A stretch of DNA of 38,445 bases from Halorubrum aidingense JCM 13560 (GTDB lineage Archaea; Halobacteriota; Halobacteria; Halobacteriales; Haloferacaceae): the NCBI RefSeq assembly GCF_000336995.1, contig NZ_AOJI01000010.1, positions 1-38,445 on the forward strand, given 5' to 3'. Position numbers and translations under genes: made by a program. The notes under the pieces are model-generated. The model was not told the DNA's origin, did no database searches, and saw only the letters and a program-made list of their open reading frames with translations. Positions 8,772 to 16,067 of this stretch are shown one piece after another (the stretch's first letter is position 1; each line of letters begins with the position of its first letter).

Positions 8772-8951
8772 TTACACCTTGGCCCAGTTGCGGGTGCGGG
8801 TGCGCTCCTCGCGCTCGCCGTCCTGTTCGTTTAACATGTCGCGAACGGCCGACCGGATCGCCTCACTCCGGTTCGGGAACTCGCCCGTCTCGACCATCTG
8901 TTCGACCTCGTCGATCTGCTGTTTCGGGATTCGTAGTGTCACACGCTCCAT
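8772..8951 (-). CDS. cdrS: CdrS, 59-residue ribbon-helix-helix regulator co-transcribed with ftsZ2
   Basis: This short gene encodes one ribbon-helix-helix DNA-binding domain. It starts [20 protein letters not shown], in which VTLRI is the beta strand that reads DNA in dimers, then has [16 protein letters not shown] as the second helix, and ends in a basic/acidic tail NWAKV. Such proteins act as dimers. Its size and its position 4 bases before ftsZ2 match CdrS (cell division regulator, short), known in Halobacterium and Haloferax as a regulator of ftsZ2 and other division genes. The mRNA leader, from a promoter near 9095, would be about 118 bases and contains GTAAGAC-type sites. ATG 8951 is the only reasonable start. 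Confidence 0.92.
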   Translation of the reverse strand: MERVTLRIPKQQIDEVEQMVETGEFPNRSEAIRSAVRDMLNEQDGEREERTRTRNWAKV

Positions 8952-8964
8952 TGGTATTCCCCCG

Positions 8965-8998
8965 GTAAGACGGCGAACACGCGACGCGTGTGTCTTAC
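8965..8998 (-). promoter_or_regulatory. Inverted GTAAGAC/GTCTTAC pair in the cdrS leader, with inner palindrome
   Basis: GTAAGAC at 8965-8971 faces GTCTTAC at 8992-8998. Between them lies a second inverted repeat, ACACGCG-A-CGCGTGT. The same heptamer recurs three more times in the next 120 bases, so this is probably an operator for a dimeric ribbon-helix-helix protein, CdrL or CdrS. Confidence 0.65.
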
Positions 8999-9048
8999 AG
9001 CGACGAATCGCCCGACGACGGGGTGGTCCCCCGCCGCGGACGGCCGCT

Positions 9049-9066
9049 GTAAGACGACCGTCTTAC
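9049..9066 (-). promoter_or_regulatory. Near-perfect palindromic operator at the cdrS-ftsZ2 transcription start
   Basis: The 18-base element has 8-base arms, GTAAGACG and its complement, around two central bases. It sits about 25-45 bases downstream of the TATA box centre, immediately after the predicted transcription start, so a bound protein would be expected to block initiation or early elongation. Confidence 0.7.
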
Positions 9067-9090
9067 GCAATTGTAGTCACCGAGGCAACC

Positions 9091-9099
9091 AATATAAAA
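9091..9099 (-). promoter_or_regulatory. TATA box of the cdrS-ftsZ2 operon
   Basis: Read on the minus strand this is TTTTATATT in an otherwise GC-rich spacer. It predicts a transcription start near 9069. A further GTAAGAC half-site (9112-9118) lies just upstream, next to where TFB would bind. Confidence 0.65.
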
Positions 9100-9111
9100 C
9101 TACCGCCCACT

Positions 9112-9118
9112 GTAAGAC
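9112..9118 (-). promoter_or_regulatory. Single GTAAGAC site upstream of the cdrS TATA box
   Basis: This is the fifth copy of the heptamer in the 216-base spacer between cdrL and cdrS. It has no facing partner within 40 bases on its other side. Position upstream of the TATA/BRE region would suit either activation or cooperative binding. Confidence 0.5.
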
Positions 9119-9167
9119 AAACCGTTAAAACGCCCGAATACGGCGTGTTATCGGGTTTTCAGCCACA

Positions 9168-9839
9168 TCAGCGATCCTTCAACACGTCCGCGGCGGGGGT
9201 CCGACGGCCGCAGCCGGGACAGAACGCCCAGTCCGTCCGGATCTCATCGCCGCACTCACAGAACGCCCGGTGTGACTGCTTCTCGCCGCAGTTCGGACAG
9301 TACACGTGGTTTTCGGGCACGGATTCGCCACATCCGCCACAGGCGCTCTCACGCGTCTGACCGCTCGAACGGGCCGGATTTGCCCGCGTCTTACGTCCAG
9401 CCGCCTCGTCGTCCGTCGTCGTTTCACGCGTCACACGCTGGTCATCGACGTCGGCGCCGGGAGCGTCGAGAGTGACGTGTACGTTGATGTCGCCCGCGTT
9501 CCCGCGCGTATACGTCGGTTCCGGTGGCGTTTGCGGCGTTTGCGGTGTCGACCGTTCGCCGAGTCGCTCGGCGAGCGCCGCGTCCAGCCGATCGGCGATG
9601 AGGTCGTCGACGCGCTCGGTCACCGCGGCGTCGATCGTCGCGTCGGACCGCTGGGAGGCGTCGGACCGGTCGGAGGTCCCGGAGGCGTCAGACGCGTTGG
9701 ACGGATGCGACGGCCCGGCGTCGACGACTTCGTCGAGATGTCTCCGGAGGGCCTCCCGCATCACCTCGCTTTTAGAGGCATCACACGCTTCCAGCCGCTC
9801 GACGAGGTCGTCGTCGGCTCGGAAGGTGATCTTGCTCAT
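9168..9839 (-). CDS. cdrL: CdrL-like regulator: N-terminal ribbon-helix-helix, C-terminal double zinc ribbon
   Basis: The 223-residue protein begins with a ribbon-helix-helix domain (MSKITFRADDDLVERLEACDA...EVMREALRRHLDEVV, 1-40). A long low-complexity Ser/Asp/Thr/Pro-rich middle follows. The last 58 residues hold two CxxC pairs per zinc ribbon (CGGC...CPNC, then CECG...CPGC). This layout and the place directly upstream of cdrS-ftsZ2 match CdrL (cell division regulator, long), reported in haloarchaea as a regulator of the cdrS-ftsZ2 operon. ATG 9839 is preferred to upstream starts because the domain begins exactly there and a GATACTTG box lies about 30 bases upstream. The spacer to cdrS carries five GTAAGAC-type sites, its likely targets. 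The zinc ribbons may mediate protein contact or extra DNA binding. Confidence 0.87.
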   Translation of the reverse strand: MSKITFRADDDLVERLEACDASKSEVMREALRRHLDEVVDAGPSHPSNASDASGTSDRSDASQRSDATIDAAVTERVDDLIADRLDAALAERLGERSTPQTPQTPPEPTYTRGNAGDINVHVTLDAPGADVDDQRVTRETTTDDEAAGRKTRANPARSSGQTRESACGGCGESVPENHVYCPNCGEKQSHRAFCECGDEIRTDWAFCPGCGRRTPAADVLKDR

Positions 9840-9846
9840 ACAGGAC

Positions 9847-9873
9847 CGATATCGGCCCGCAGTACAAGTATCT
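9847..9873 (-). promoter_or_regulatory. cdrL promoter: TATA-like box and CCGATATCGG palindrome
   Basis: On the minus strand GATACTTG (9866-9873) lies about 30 bases before the ATG at 9839. A perfect 10-base palindrome, CCGATATCGG at 9847-9856, lies between box and start, and could be an operator distinct from the GTAAGAC sites. No GTAAGAC heptamer is present in this promoter. Confidence 0.45.
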
Positions 9874-10017
9874 TCCCCCCCTCGTCCGACGATCGACAGA
9901 CACGTTTCAAGCTCTCGAAACATATTCGGGGACGACAGGCCCGCCGCAGAGGCGACGGCCACTCGATCGGCGATATCGCGCACCATGGTACTTGGTCACA
10001 CCTGTGTCTGACGCAGA

Positions 10018-10023
10018 TTTATA
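10018..10023 (+). promoter_or_regulatory. TATA box for the coiled-coil/smc/scpA operon
   Basis: TTTATA is centred about 30 bases before the ATG at 10051. The transcript would start at or within a few bases of that codon, favouring ATG 10051 over the GTG nine bases upstream. Confidence 0.65.
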
Positions 10024-10050
10024 CGGCCCGCGTGGGCATACGTGTGTATA

Positions 10051-10485
10051 ATGAGTAACCGCGTCGAGGACCTCGAACGACAGGTCGCGGAGCTACAGGC
10101 AGCGGTCAACGGGCTCACCGAGGAGCTCGTGGAGATGAAAGAGCGCGTCCGACAGGTGGAAGACGCCCAGGAGGTCGCCGTCGAGGAGGCCGCCGAGCAG
10201 GCGGCCGCGCCCGCAGACGCCGCGGCGGCCGCCGAGACGGCGGGCGGCGAGCGCCGGACCCACTCCGACGACCACGTCGAGGTGGTCGAACGGACCGGCG
10301 ACGCGTCGACGGACGACGCGCCGGCGGACGCCGAGTCGAGCGAGGGCGAGACGGGTGCGGCCGACGGCGACGTGATCGTCCCCGAACAGGAGGCGACGAC
10401 GCCGGATGCCGAAGCCGCTAAGGCCGCGGAGTCGGAAGGCGAAGACGACGAGGCGGAGTCGGACAGCGACATCATCGTCGCGTAA
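10051..10485 (+). CDS. Small acidic coiled-coil protein upstream of smc (DUF7518-like)
   Basis: The 144-residue protein has two parts. Residues 1-48 are a heptad-patterned helix (VEDLERQVAELQAAVNGLTEELVEMKERVRQVEDAQ), a short coiled coil suited to dimerisation. The rest is disordered, Ala/Glu/Asp-rich and ends in DSDIIVA, a possible short binding peptide. It has no enzymatic motif. It is the first gene of an apparent operon with smc (23-base gap) and scpA (overlap), so a role in chromosome condensation or Smc assembly is inferred from position. Haloarchaeal genomes carry a similar small gene before smc, which I recall as DUF7518; no function is known to me. Confidence 0.8.
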   Translation: MSNRVEDLERQVAELQAAVNGLTEELVEMKERVRQVEDAQEVAVEEAAEQAAAPADAAAAAETAGGERRTHSDDHVEVVERTGDASTDDAPADAESSEGETGAADGDVIVPEQEATTPDAEAAKAAESEGEDDEAESDSDIIVA

Positions 10486-10508
10486 CCGGCTCCACATCCC
10501 CGCGACAC

Positions 10509-13500
10509 ATGCACATCACTGAAGTCGTTTTAGACGGGTTCAAGAGCTTCGGGCGGACGACGAGGATTCCCTTTTACGACGACTTCACCGTCGTCACGGG
10601 ACCGAACGGCTCGGGAAAGTCGAACATCATCGACGGCGTCCTCTTCGCGCTCGGGCTGGCGCGCACCCGCGGGATCAGAGCCAAGAAGCTCACCGACCTG
10701 ATCTACAACCCCGGCCACGACGGCGGCGAGGACGCCGGCGGGCCGATGGAGGCCTCAGTGACGGTGGTGTTGTCGAACGAGGACGGGACGCTCGACCGGT
10801 CACAGGTCGTCTCCGCCGCCGGCACCGAAAACGTCGGCGACGTCTCCGAGATCACCATCAAGCGCCGCGTGAAGGAGACGGAAGAGAACTACTACTCGTA
10901 CTACTACCTCAACGGGCGCTCGGTGAACCTCTCGGACGTGCAGGACCTGCTCGCGGCGGCCGGCGTGACCCCGGAGGGGTACAACGTCGTGATGCAGGGC
11001 GACGTCACCGAGATCATCAACATGACGCCGTACCAGCGGCGGGGGATCATCGACGAGATCGCGGGCGTCGCCGAGTTCGACGAGAAGAAGGAGGCCGCGT
11101 ACGGGGAGCTCGACACGGTCGAAGACCGGATCGGTGAAGCCGATCTCCGGATCGGCGAGAAGCAGAACCGACTCGATCAGCTCGCTGACGAGCGCGAGAC
11201 CGCCCTCCGGTACCAGGAGTTCCGCGACGAGTTGGAGGAGTACCGCGGCTTCCTCAAGGCCTCCGAGTTGGAGGAGAAACGCGAGACGCTCGACAGCGTC
11301 GAGGCCGACATCGACGACGCCGAGGCCGAGGTCGCGGAGCTGCGCGAATCCCTCGACGCGAAACAGGGCCGGCTCACGCGTCTGGAAGAGGACCTCGCGG
11401 ACCTCAACCACGAGATCGAGACGAAAGGCGAGGACGAGCAGATCGAGATCCGCTCGGAGATCGAGGAGGTGAAAGGCGAGATCTCCCGGCTGGAGGACAA
11501 GATCGAGGCCGCCGAGGAGCGCGCCGCCGACGCCGAGACGGAACGGCGCGACGCCTTCGTTCAGATCGATCGCAAAGAGGAGACGATCGACGACCTCGCC
11601 GCCGAGATCCGCGAGGTGAAAGTCGAGAAGGCCTCGGTCAAATCCGAGATCGCCACGAAGCGCTCTGATCTGGCGGACGTCGAAGCGGAGATCGAGGGCG
11701 TCGACACCGAGTTCGACGAGCTGAAAGCGGAGCTGGCGGACAAAAAGGAGACGGTCGAGCGGCTCCGCTCGGAGAAGAACGACCGGCAACGCGAGAAGGA
11801 CCGGCTGCTCGACGAGGCGCGCCGGCGCTCGAACGCGGTCAGCGAGGCCCGATCCGACCTAGAGGAGGCGCGGGAGTCGCTGCCGGAGCACAAAGCACGG
11901 ATCTCGGAGCTACACAGCGAGCTCGACAAGGCCGAGAAGAACGAGGCGACGATCGAGGACGCGGTCGCCGACCTGTTCGCCGAGAAGGCCGAGCGCAGCG
12001 AACGGCTGGAGGCGATCGAGTCGGACCTCCGCGAGAAGCAGAACGAGTACGCAAAGCTGGAGGCGGCCGCCAGCCAGCGCGGCGACACCTCGTGGCCGCG
12101 CGCGGTGACGGAGGTCAAAAACGGCGGGATCGACGGGGTCCACGGTGCGGTCGGCGAACTCGGATCCGTCGAGGCCGAGTACGCGGAGGCCTGTGAGACG
12201 GCCGCCGGCGGCCGGCTCGCGAACGTCGTCGTCGACGACGACGGCGTCGGCTCGACGTGTATCGACTACCTCAAACAGCGCAACGCGGGGCGGGCGACGT
12301 TCCTCCCGATCACGAAGATGGACAATCGGAGCCTGCCGCGGAAGCCGTCGCTGCCGGGGGTCGTCGACTTCGCGCGGAACCTCGTCGCGTACGACTCCCG
12401 CTACGAGTCGATCTTCTCGTACGTGCTCGGATCGACGCTGATCGTCGAGGACATGGCGACCGCCCGCGAGCTGATGGGCGACTACCGGATGGTCACCCTC
12501 GACGGCGACCTCGTCGAGAAGTCCGGCGCGATGACCGGCGGCTCCGGCGGCGGCTCGCGCTACGCGTTCACGAAGTCCGGCGGCGGGAAGCTCGAACGGC
12601 TCGCGACGGAGATCTCGGATCTGGAAGACGAGCGGCAGTCCCTACAGGCCGAGGTCGACGAGCTGGCGGCCGACATCGACGACGCCCGCGACCGGAAGGC
12701 CGACGCGGCCGAGCGGGTCCGGTCGCTGGAGGCGGACGTCAAGCGCGCGGAGGCGGATCTTTCGGACGCCGAGTCGCGGATCGACGAGCTCGAAACCGAG
12801 CTCGAAGAGCTGGAGGCGGAACGCGAGTCGGTCGACGAGGAGATGAGCGATCTGGACGCGGAGATCGACGCGCTCGACGGCGACATCGCGGAGATGGAAG
12901 CCGAGATCGAGGAGATCGAAACGGAGCTCGCCGATTCGAAGATCCCCGAGCTCTCCGAGCGAGCCGACGAGATCCGGTCGGCGATCGGGGATCTCGAAGA
13001 CCGGATGAGCTCGCTCGACGGCCGGCGGAACGAGTTGGAACTGGAGAAGGGGTACGCCGAGGACGCGGTCGACGACCTTCACGACACCGTCGAGCAGGCG
13101 CAGAACCGGAAGGCCGACGCGGAGGAGGCGATCGCTGACCACGAGGCGGAAATCGAAGAGAAAGAGGCGCTGCTCGCCGAAAAGCGCGAGGCGATAGCCG
13201 ACTTGGAAGAAGAGCTGACGGAGCTGAAAGCGGACCGCGAAGAGCTTCGCGAGGAGATCAAGGCGGCCACCCGCGAGCGCGACGAGCAGCGCTCCCTCGT
13301 GGCGGACGCGGAGTCGACGCTGGAGGACCTGACCGACCGCCGCGACCGGCTCGCGTGGGAGATCGACGAGCTGGAGTCGCAGGTCGGCGAGTACGACGCC
13401 GCGGAGATCCCCGACCTCGACGAGGTCGAATCGCGCATCGAGGAGCTGGAAGCGGAGATGTCGGCGTTGGAGCCGGTGAACATGCTCGCGATCGACGAGT

Positions 13501-14093
13501 ACGACGAGGTCGAGGCCGCACTCGACACGCTCCAAGAGCGCCGGGACGTGCTCGTCGAGGAGCGAGACGGGATCGAAGAGCGCATCGAGGGGTACGAAGC
13601 CGAGAAGAAGGCGACGTTCATGGAGACGTTCGAGTCGATCAACGACCACTTCAAGGACATCTTCGCGCGGCTCTCGGCGGGGAGCGGCGAGCTCCTCTTG
13701 GAGAACCCCGAGGACCCCTTCGAGGAGGGATTGACGATGAAAGCGCAGCCGGCGGACAAGCCGGTCCAGCGGCTCGACGCGATGAGCGGCGGCGAGAAGT
13801 CGCTGACCGCGCTCTCGTTTATTTTCGCGATCCAGCGGCACAACCCGGCGCCGTTCTACGCGCTCGACGAGATCGACGCGTTCCTCGACGCGGTCAACGC
13901 CGAGCGCGTCGGCGAGATGATCGAGGAGCTGGCCACGGAGGCGCAGTTCGTCGTCGTCGGCCACCGCTCGGCGCTGTTGGAGCGCTCCGACCGCGCCATC
14001 GGCGTCACGATGCAGGGCGACAACCTCTCGGCGGTCACCGGAATGCAGTTCGGCGACGACGCCGACGACGAGGAGGTGGCCGCGGATGACTGA
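10509..14093 (+). CDS. smc: Chromosome segregation ATPase Smc
   Basis: Smc forms long V-shaped dimers that organise and separate chromosomes. The 1194-residue protein has the Walker A motif GPNGSGKSN at 31-39. Two very long acidic coiled coils span about 170-520 and 670-1010. The hinge domain lies between, at about 530-665 (GAVGELGSVEAEYAEACETAAGG...ATFLPITKM). The ABC signature MSGGEKSLTAL is near 1092 and Walker B FYALDEIDAFLD near 1116-1127. All head motifs are intact and length is normal for the family. Its 3' end carries the ribosome-binding site for scpA, whose start codon lies within smc. It is co-transcribed with the upstream coiled-coil protein. Confidence 0.97.
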   Translation: MHITEVVLDGFKSFGRTTRIPFYDDFTVVTGPNGSGKSNIIDGVLFALGLARTRGIRAKKLTDLIYNPGHDGGEDAGGPMEASVTVVLSNEDGTLDRSQVVSAAGTENVGDVSEITIKRRVKETEENYYSYYYLNGRSVNLSDVQDLLAAAGVTPEGYNVVMQGDVTEIINMTPYQRRGIIDEIAGVAEFDEKKEAAYGELDTVEDRIGEADLRIGEKQNRLDQLADERETALRYQEFRDELEEYRGFLKASELEEKRETLDSVEADIDDAEAEVAELRESLDAKQGRLTRLEEDLADLNHEIETKGEDEQIEIRSEIEEVKGEISRLEDKIEAAEERAADAETERRDAFVQIDRKEETIDDLAAEIREVKVEKASVKSEIATKRSDLADVEAEIEGVDTEFDELKAELADKKETVERLRSEKNDRQREKDRLLDEARRRSNAVSEARSDLEEARESLPEHKARISELHSELDKAEKNEATIEDAVADLFAEKAERSERLEAIESDLREKQNEYAKLEAAASQRGDTSWPRAVTEVKNGGIDGVHGAVGELGSVEAEYAEACETAAGGRLANVVVDDDGVGSTCIDYLKQRNAGRATFLPITKMDNRSLPRKPSLPGVVDFARNLVAYDSRYESIFSYVLGSTLIVEDMATARELMGDYRMVTLDGDLVEKSGAMTGGSGGGSRYAFTKSGGGKLERLATEISDLEDERQSLQAEVDELAADIDDARDRKADAAERVRSLEADVKRAEADLSDAESRIDELETELEELEAERESVDEEMSDLDAEIDALDGDIAEMEAEIEEIETELADSKIPELSERADEIRSAIGDLEDRMSSLDGRRNELELEKGYAEDAVDDLHDTVEQAQNRKADAEEAIADHEAEIEEKEALLAEKREAIADLEEELTELKADREELREEIKAATRERDEQRSLVADAESTLEDLTDRRDRLAWEIDELESQVGEYDAAEIPDLDEVESRIEELEAEMSALEPVNMLAIDEYDEVEAALDTLQERRDVLVEERDGIEERIEGYEAEKKATFMETFESINDHFKDIFARLSAGSGELLLENPEDPFEEGLTMKAQPADKPVQRLDAMSGGEKSLTALSFIFAIQRHNPAPFYALDEIDAFLDAVNAERVGEMIEELATEAQFVVVGHRSALLERSDRAIGVTMQGDNLSAVTGMQFGDDADDEEVAADD
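14072..14078 (+). promoter_or_regulatory. Shine-Dalgarno site for scpA inside smc
   Basis: GGAGGTG lies 7 bases before the ATG at 14086 and within the last codons of smc. It is the clearest Shine-Dalgarno sequence I noticed here, fitting an internal operon gene in a genome with otherwise largely leaderless starts, and it fixes the scpA start. Confidence 0.75.
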
Positions 14094-15063
14094 GCCGCCG
14101 GAGTCGGCGGGAGGCGTCCCGGACCTCGACCTGACGAGCGAGCGCGACGGCGGGCCGTCCGCGGACTCGAACCGAACGGTTCCGGGCGGCGATGACACCG
14201 GGACTGACGGCACGGGCGGCGATGACACCGGGACTGACGGCACGGACGGCGGTGACACCGGGGACGACGACGCGGTCGAGCCCGTCGAACTCCTCGTCCA
14301 GCTCGCCGAGGAGGGCGAGATCGAACCGTGGGACATCGACATCGTGCAGGTGACGGACGCGTTCCTCTCGCGGCTCGACGAGACGGACCTCCGGACGACC
14401 GGCCGGGCGCTCTTTTACGCCAGCGTCCTGCTCCGGATGAAAAGCGACGGGATGTTGGCCGACGACGACGATGACGACGAGGAGCCCGAGCCGGAGCCGT
14501 GGGAGGTCGCGATGGAGGGCGGCGCCGACGACCCGGCGGCGGAGGGATTCGACCCGGTCGACAAGCTGGAAGCGGAGATGGACCGCCGGCTCGACCGGAA
14601 GAGCACGCGGGGGTCCCCCGAGACCCTCGACGAACTCGTCCGGGAGCTCCGCGAGGCCGAGCGCGGCTCGTGGTGGAAGGACTCCCGCGAGTACGACACC
14701 TCGGACTCGCCGAGCGGCTACGCCCGCGGCACGCAGACGCTCGATTACCACACGGGCGACGAGTTCCGCCGTGACGGCGAGCCGACCGCGGGCGAGGCGA
14801 CCGACCGCACCCACGACGAGGACATCGAGGAAGTGATCGTGAAGATCGACGGGGTCCTCCGGACGCACTTCGAGCGCGACCGCACCGAGGTGCTGTTCGC
14901 GGAGATAGAAACGGCCGGGGGGCGCCCGTTCATGACGTACCTCGCGCTGCTGTTCATGGCCCACCGCGGATCGGTCCGGCTCCAGCAGGACGACCTGTTC
15001 GGCGACCTGTGGGTGCGAGATCCGACGGCGACGACCGCGGAGTCGGAAGCGATCGCGGACTGA
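14086..15063 (+). CDS. scpA: Segregation and condensation protein ScpA (kleisin)
   Basis: ScpA is the kleisin that bridges the heads of an Smc dimer. The 325-residue protein has an acidic, repetitive N-terminal extension (about 1-62). The conserved kleisin core follows: VELLVQLAEEGEIEPWDIDIVQVTDAFLSRLDETDLRTTGRALFYASVLLRMKSDGM (about 65-122). A variable acidic and charged middle comes next, and the C-terminal winged-helix region runs about 245-310 (EVIVKIDGVLRTHFE...LALLFMAHRGSVRLQQDDLFGDLWV). The start overlaps smc by 8 bases. The N-terminal extension is encoded by a 30-base tandem repeat. No scpB is adjacent, which is usual for haloarchaea. Confidence 0.94.
   Translation: MTEPPESAGGVPDLDLTSERDGGPSADSNRTVPGGDDTGTDGTGGDDTGTDGTDGGDTGDDDAVEPVELLVQLAEEGEIEPWDIDIVQVTDAFLSRLDETDLRTTGRALFYASVLLRMKSDGMLADDDDDDEEPEPEPWEVAMEGGADDPAAEGFDPVDKLEAEMDRRLDRKSTRGSPETLDELVRELREAERGSWWKDSREYDTSDSPSGYARGTQTLDYHTGDEFRRDGEPTAGEATDRTHDEDIEEVIVKIDGVLRTHFERDRTEVLFAEIETAGGRPFMTYLALLFMAHRGSVRLQQDDLFGDLWVRDPTATTAESEAIAD
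14185..14256 (+). repeat. 30-bp tandem repeat (about 2.4 copies) in scpA
   Basis: Two almost identical 30-base units start at 14185 and 14215, with a partial third. Each encodes GGDDTGTDGT-like residues. The array lies in the disordered N-terminal extension, keeps frame, and is a likely site of copy-number variation. Confidence 0.8.
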
Positions 15064-15105
15064 ATCGAGTCACCGACGCTCGCTCCGGCCCCACTTACAC
15101 AATGA

Positions 15106-15972
15106 TTATAAGTAGTCGCCCAGCAGCGGGTCGACGCGCTCGCGGGTGTCGTCGGGGATCGCCTCGGTGGGCGTGTTGACCGTGCCCTCGAGGGAGGTGT
15201 GCGCCGCGCACGGGAACTCGTCCGGGAGCGTCCGGACGGCCTCTTCGACGGCGGCTTTGATCGCCTTCTGGTTCTGCTCCGCGTTCTCCAGCACTTCCGC
15301 GAGCGTCACCTCGCTGTCTTCTTTCCACACGTCGTAGTCGGTGACGCCGGCGATCGTCGCGTAGGCGATCTCGGCCTCTCGGGCGAGTTTCGCCTCCGGG
15401 ATCGCGGTCATGCCGACGAGGTCCCACCCTTGCGCTTTATAAAACTCCGACTCCGCGCGCGTCGAGTACTGGGGTCCCTCGATGCAGACGTAGGTGCCGC
15501 CCTTCACGACGTCGGTGTCAGAAGGTGCGGCCGACTCGGCGGCCGCGGTCAGGTGATCGACGAGTTCGGGGCTGTACGGGTCCGCGAACGGCTGGTGAAC
15601 GACGACGCCGTCGCCGTAAAACGAGAGGTCGCGGCCCTTCGTCCGGTCGTAGATCTGGTCCGGGACGACGAGCGTGCCGGGCTCCAACTCCTCTTTTAAA
15701 CTACCGACGGCGTTGGACGCGAAGACGTGGGTGACGCCCGCCTTTTTTAACGCGTACATGTTCGCGCGGTACGGGAGGTCGGTCGGCGAGACGCCGTGGT
15801 CCGAGCCGTGCCGCGGGAGGAAGGCGACCTCCGTGCCCGTGTCGGCGAACTCGCCGATCGTGATCGCGTCGCTCGGCTCGCCGTAGGGCGTGTCGTACTC
15901 GACCTCGCGCACGTCGTTCAGGGGAAGCGCCTCGTAGATTCCGCTGCCGCCGATGAAGCCGATAGTGCTCAT
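15106..15972 (-). CDS. mtnP: S-methyl-5'-thioadenosine phosphorylase
   Basis: The 288-residue enzyme belongs to the trimeric purine nucleoside phosphorylase family. It splits methylthioadenosine with phosphate into adenine and methylthioribose-1-phosphate, recycling the by-product of polyamine and S-adenosylmethionine metabolism. The phosphate-binding GGSGIYE at 8-14, LPRHGSDHGVSPTDLPYRAN near 52-72, SNAVGSL near 85-91 and GPQYSTRAESEFYKAQGWDLVGMTAIPEA near 165-195 are all intact. The N-terminal motif and length match MTA phosphorylase more than inosine-type enzymes, although archaeal relatives can have broad specificity. It converges on scpA and has its own leaderless promoter. Confidence 0.92.
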   Translation of the reverse strand: MSTIGFIGGSGIYEALPLNDVREVEYDTPYGEPSDAITIGEFADTGTEVAFLPRHGSDHGVSPTDLPYRANMYALKKAGVTHVFASNAVGSLKEELEPGTLVVPDQIYDRTKGRDLSFYGDGVVVHQPFADPYSPELVDHLTAAAESAAPSDTDVVKGGTYVCIEGPQYSTRAESEFYKAQGWDLVGMTAIPEAKLAREAEIAYATIAGVTDYDVWKEDSEVTLAEVLENAEQNQKAIKAAVEEAVRTLPDEFPCAAHTSLEGTVNTPTEAIPDDTRERVDPLLGDYL

Positions 15973-15996
15973 ACCCGGACTCCGCCCGCTCGCTAC

Positions 15997-16002
15997 TTAT
16001 AA
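15997..16002 (-). promoter_or_regulatory. TATA box of mtnP
   Basis: The self-complementary TTATAA lies about 27 bases before the ATG at 15972 on the minus strand. It predicts leaderless transcription. Confidence 0.6.
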
Positions 16003-16067
16003 GGAGTGAAGCGGTGCCGAGAAGCCGCGGGCCGCCGCGGAACCGGCGACCGCCGGCCGCGCTCGCC

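Noticed and set aside
8952..9167. CRISPR or tandem-repeat interpretation of the GTAAGAC copies
   Set aside because: The copies are only 7-8 bases, alternate in orientation and have irregular spacing, which fits operators and not a CRISPR array.
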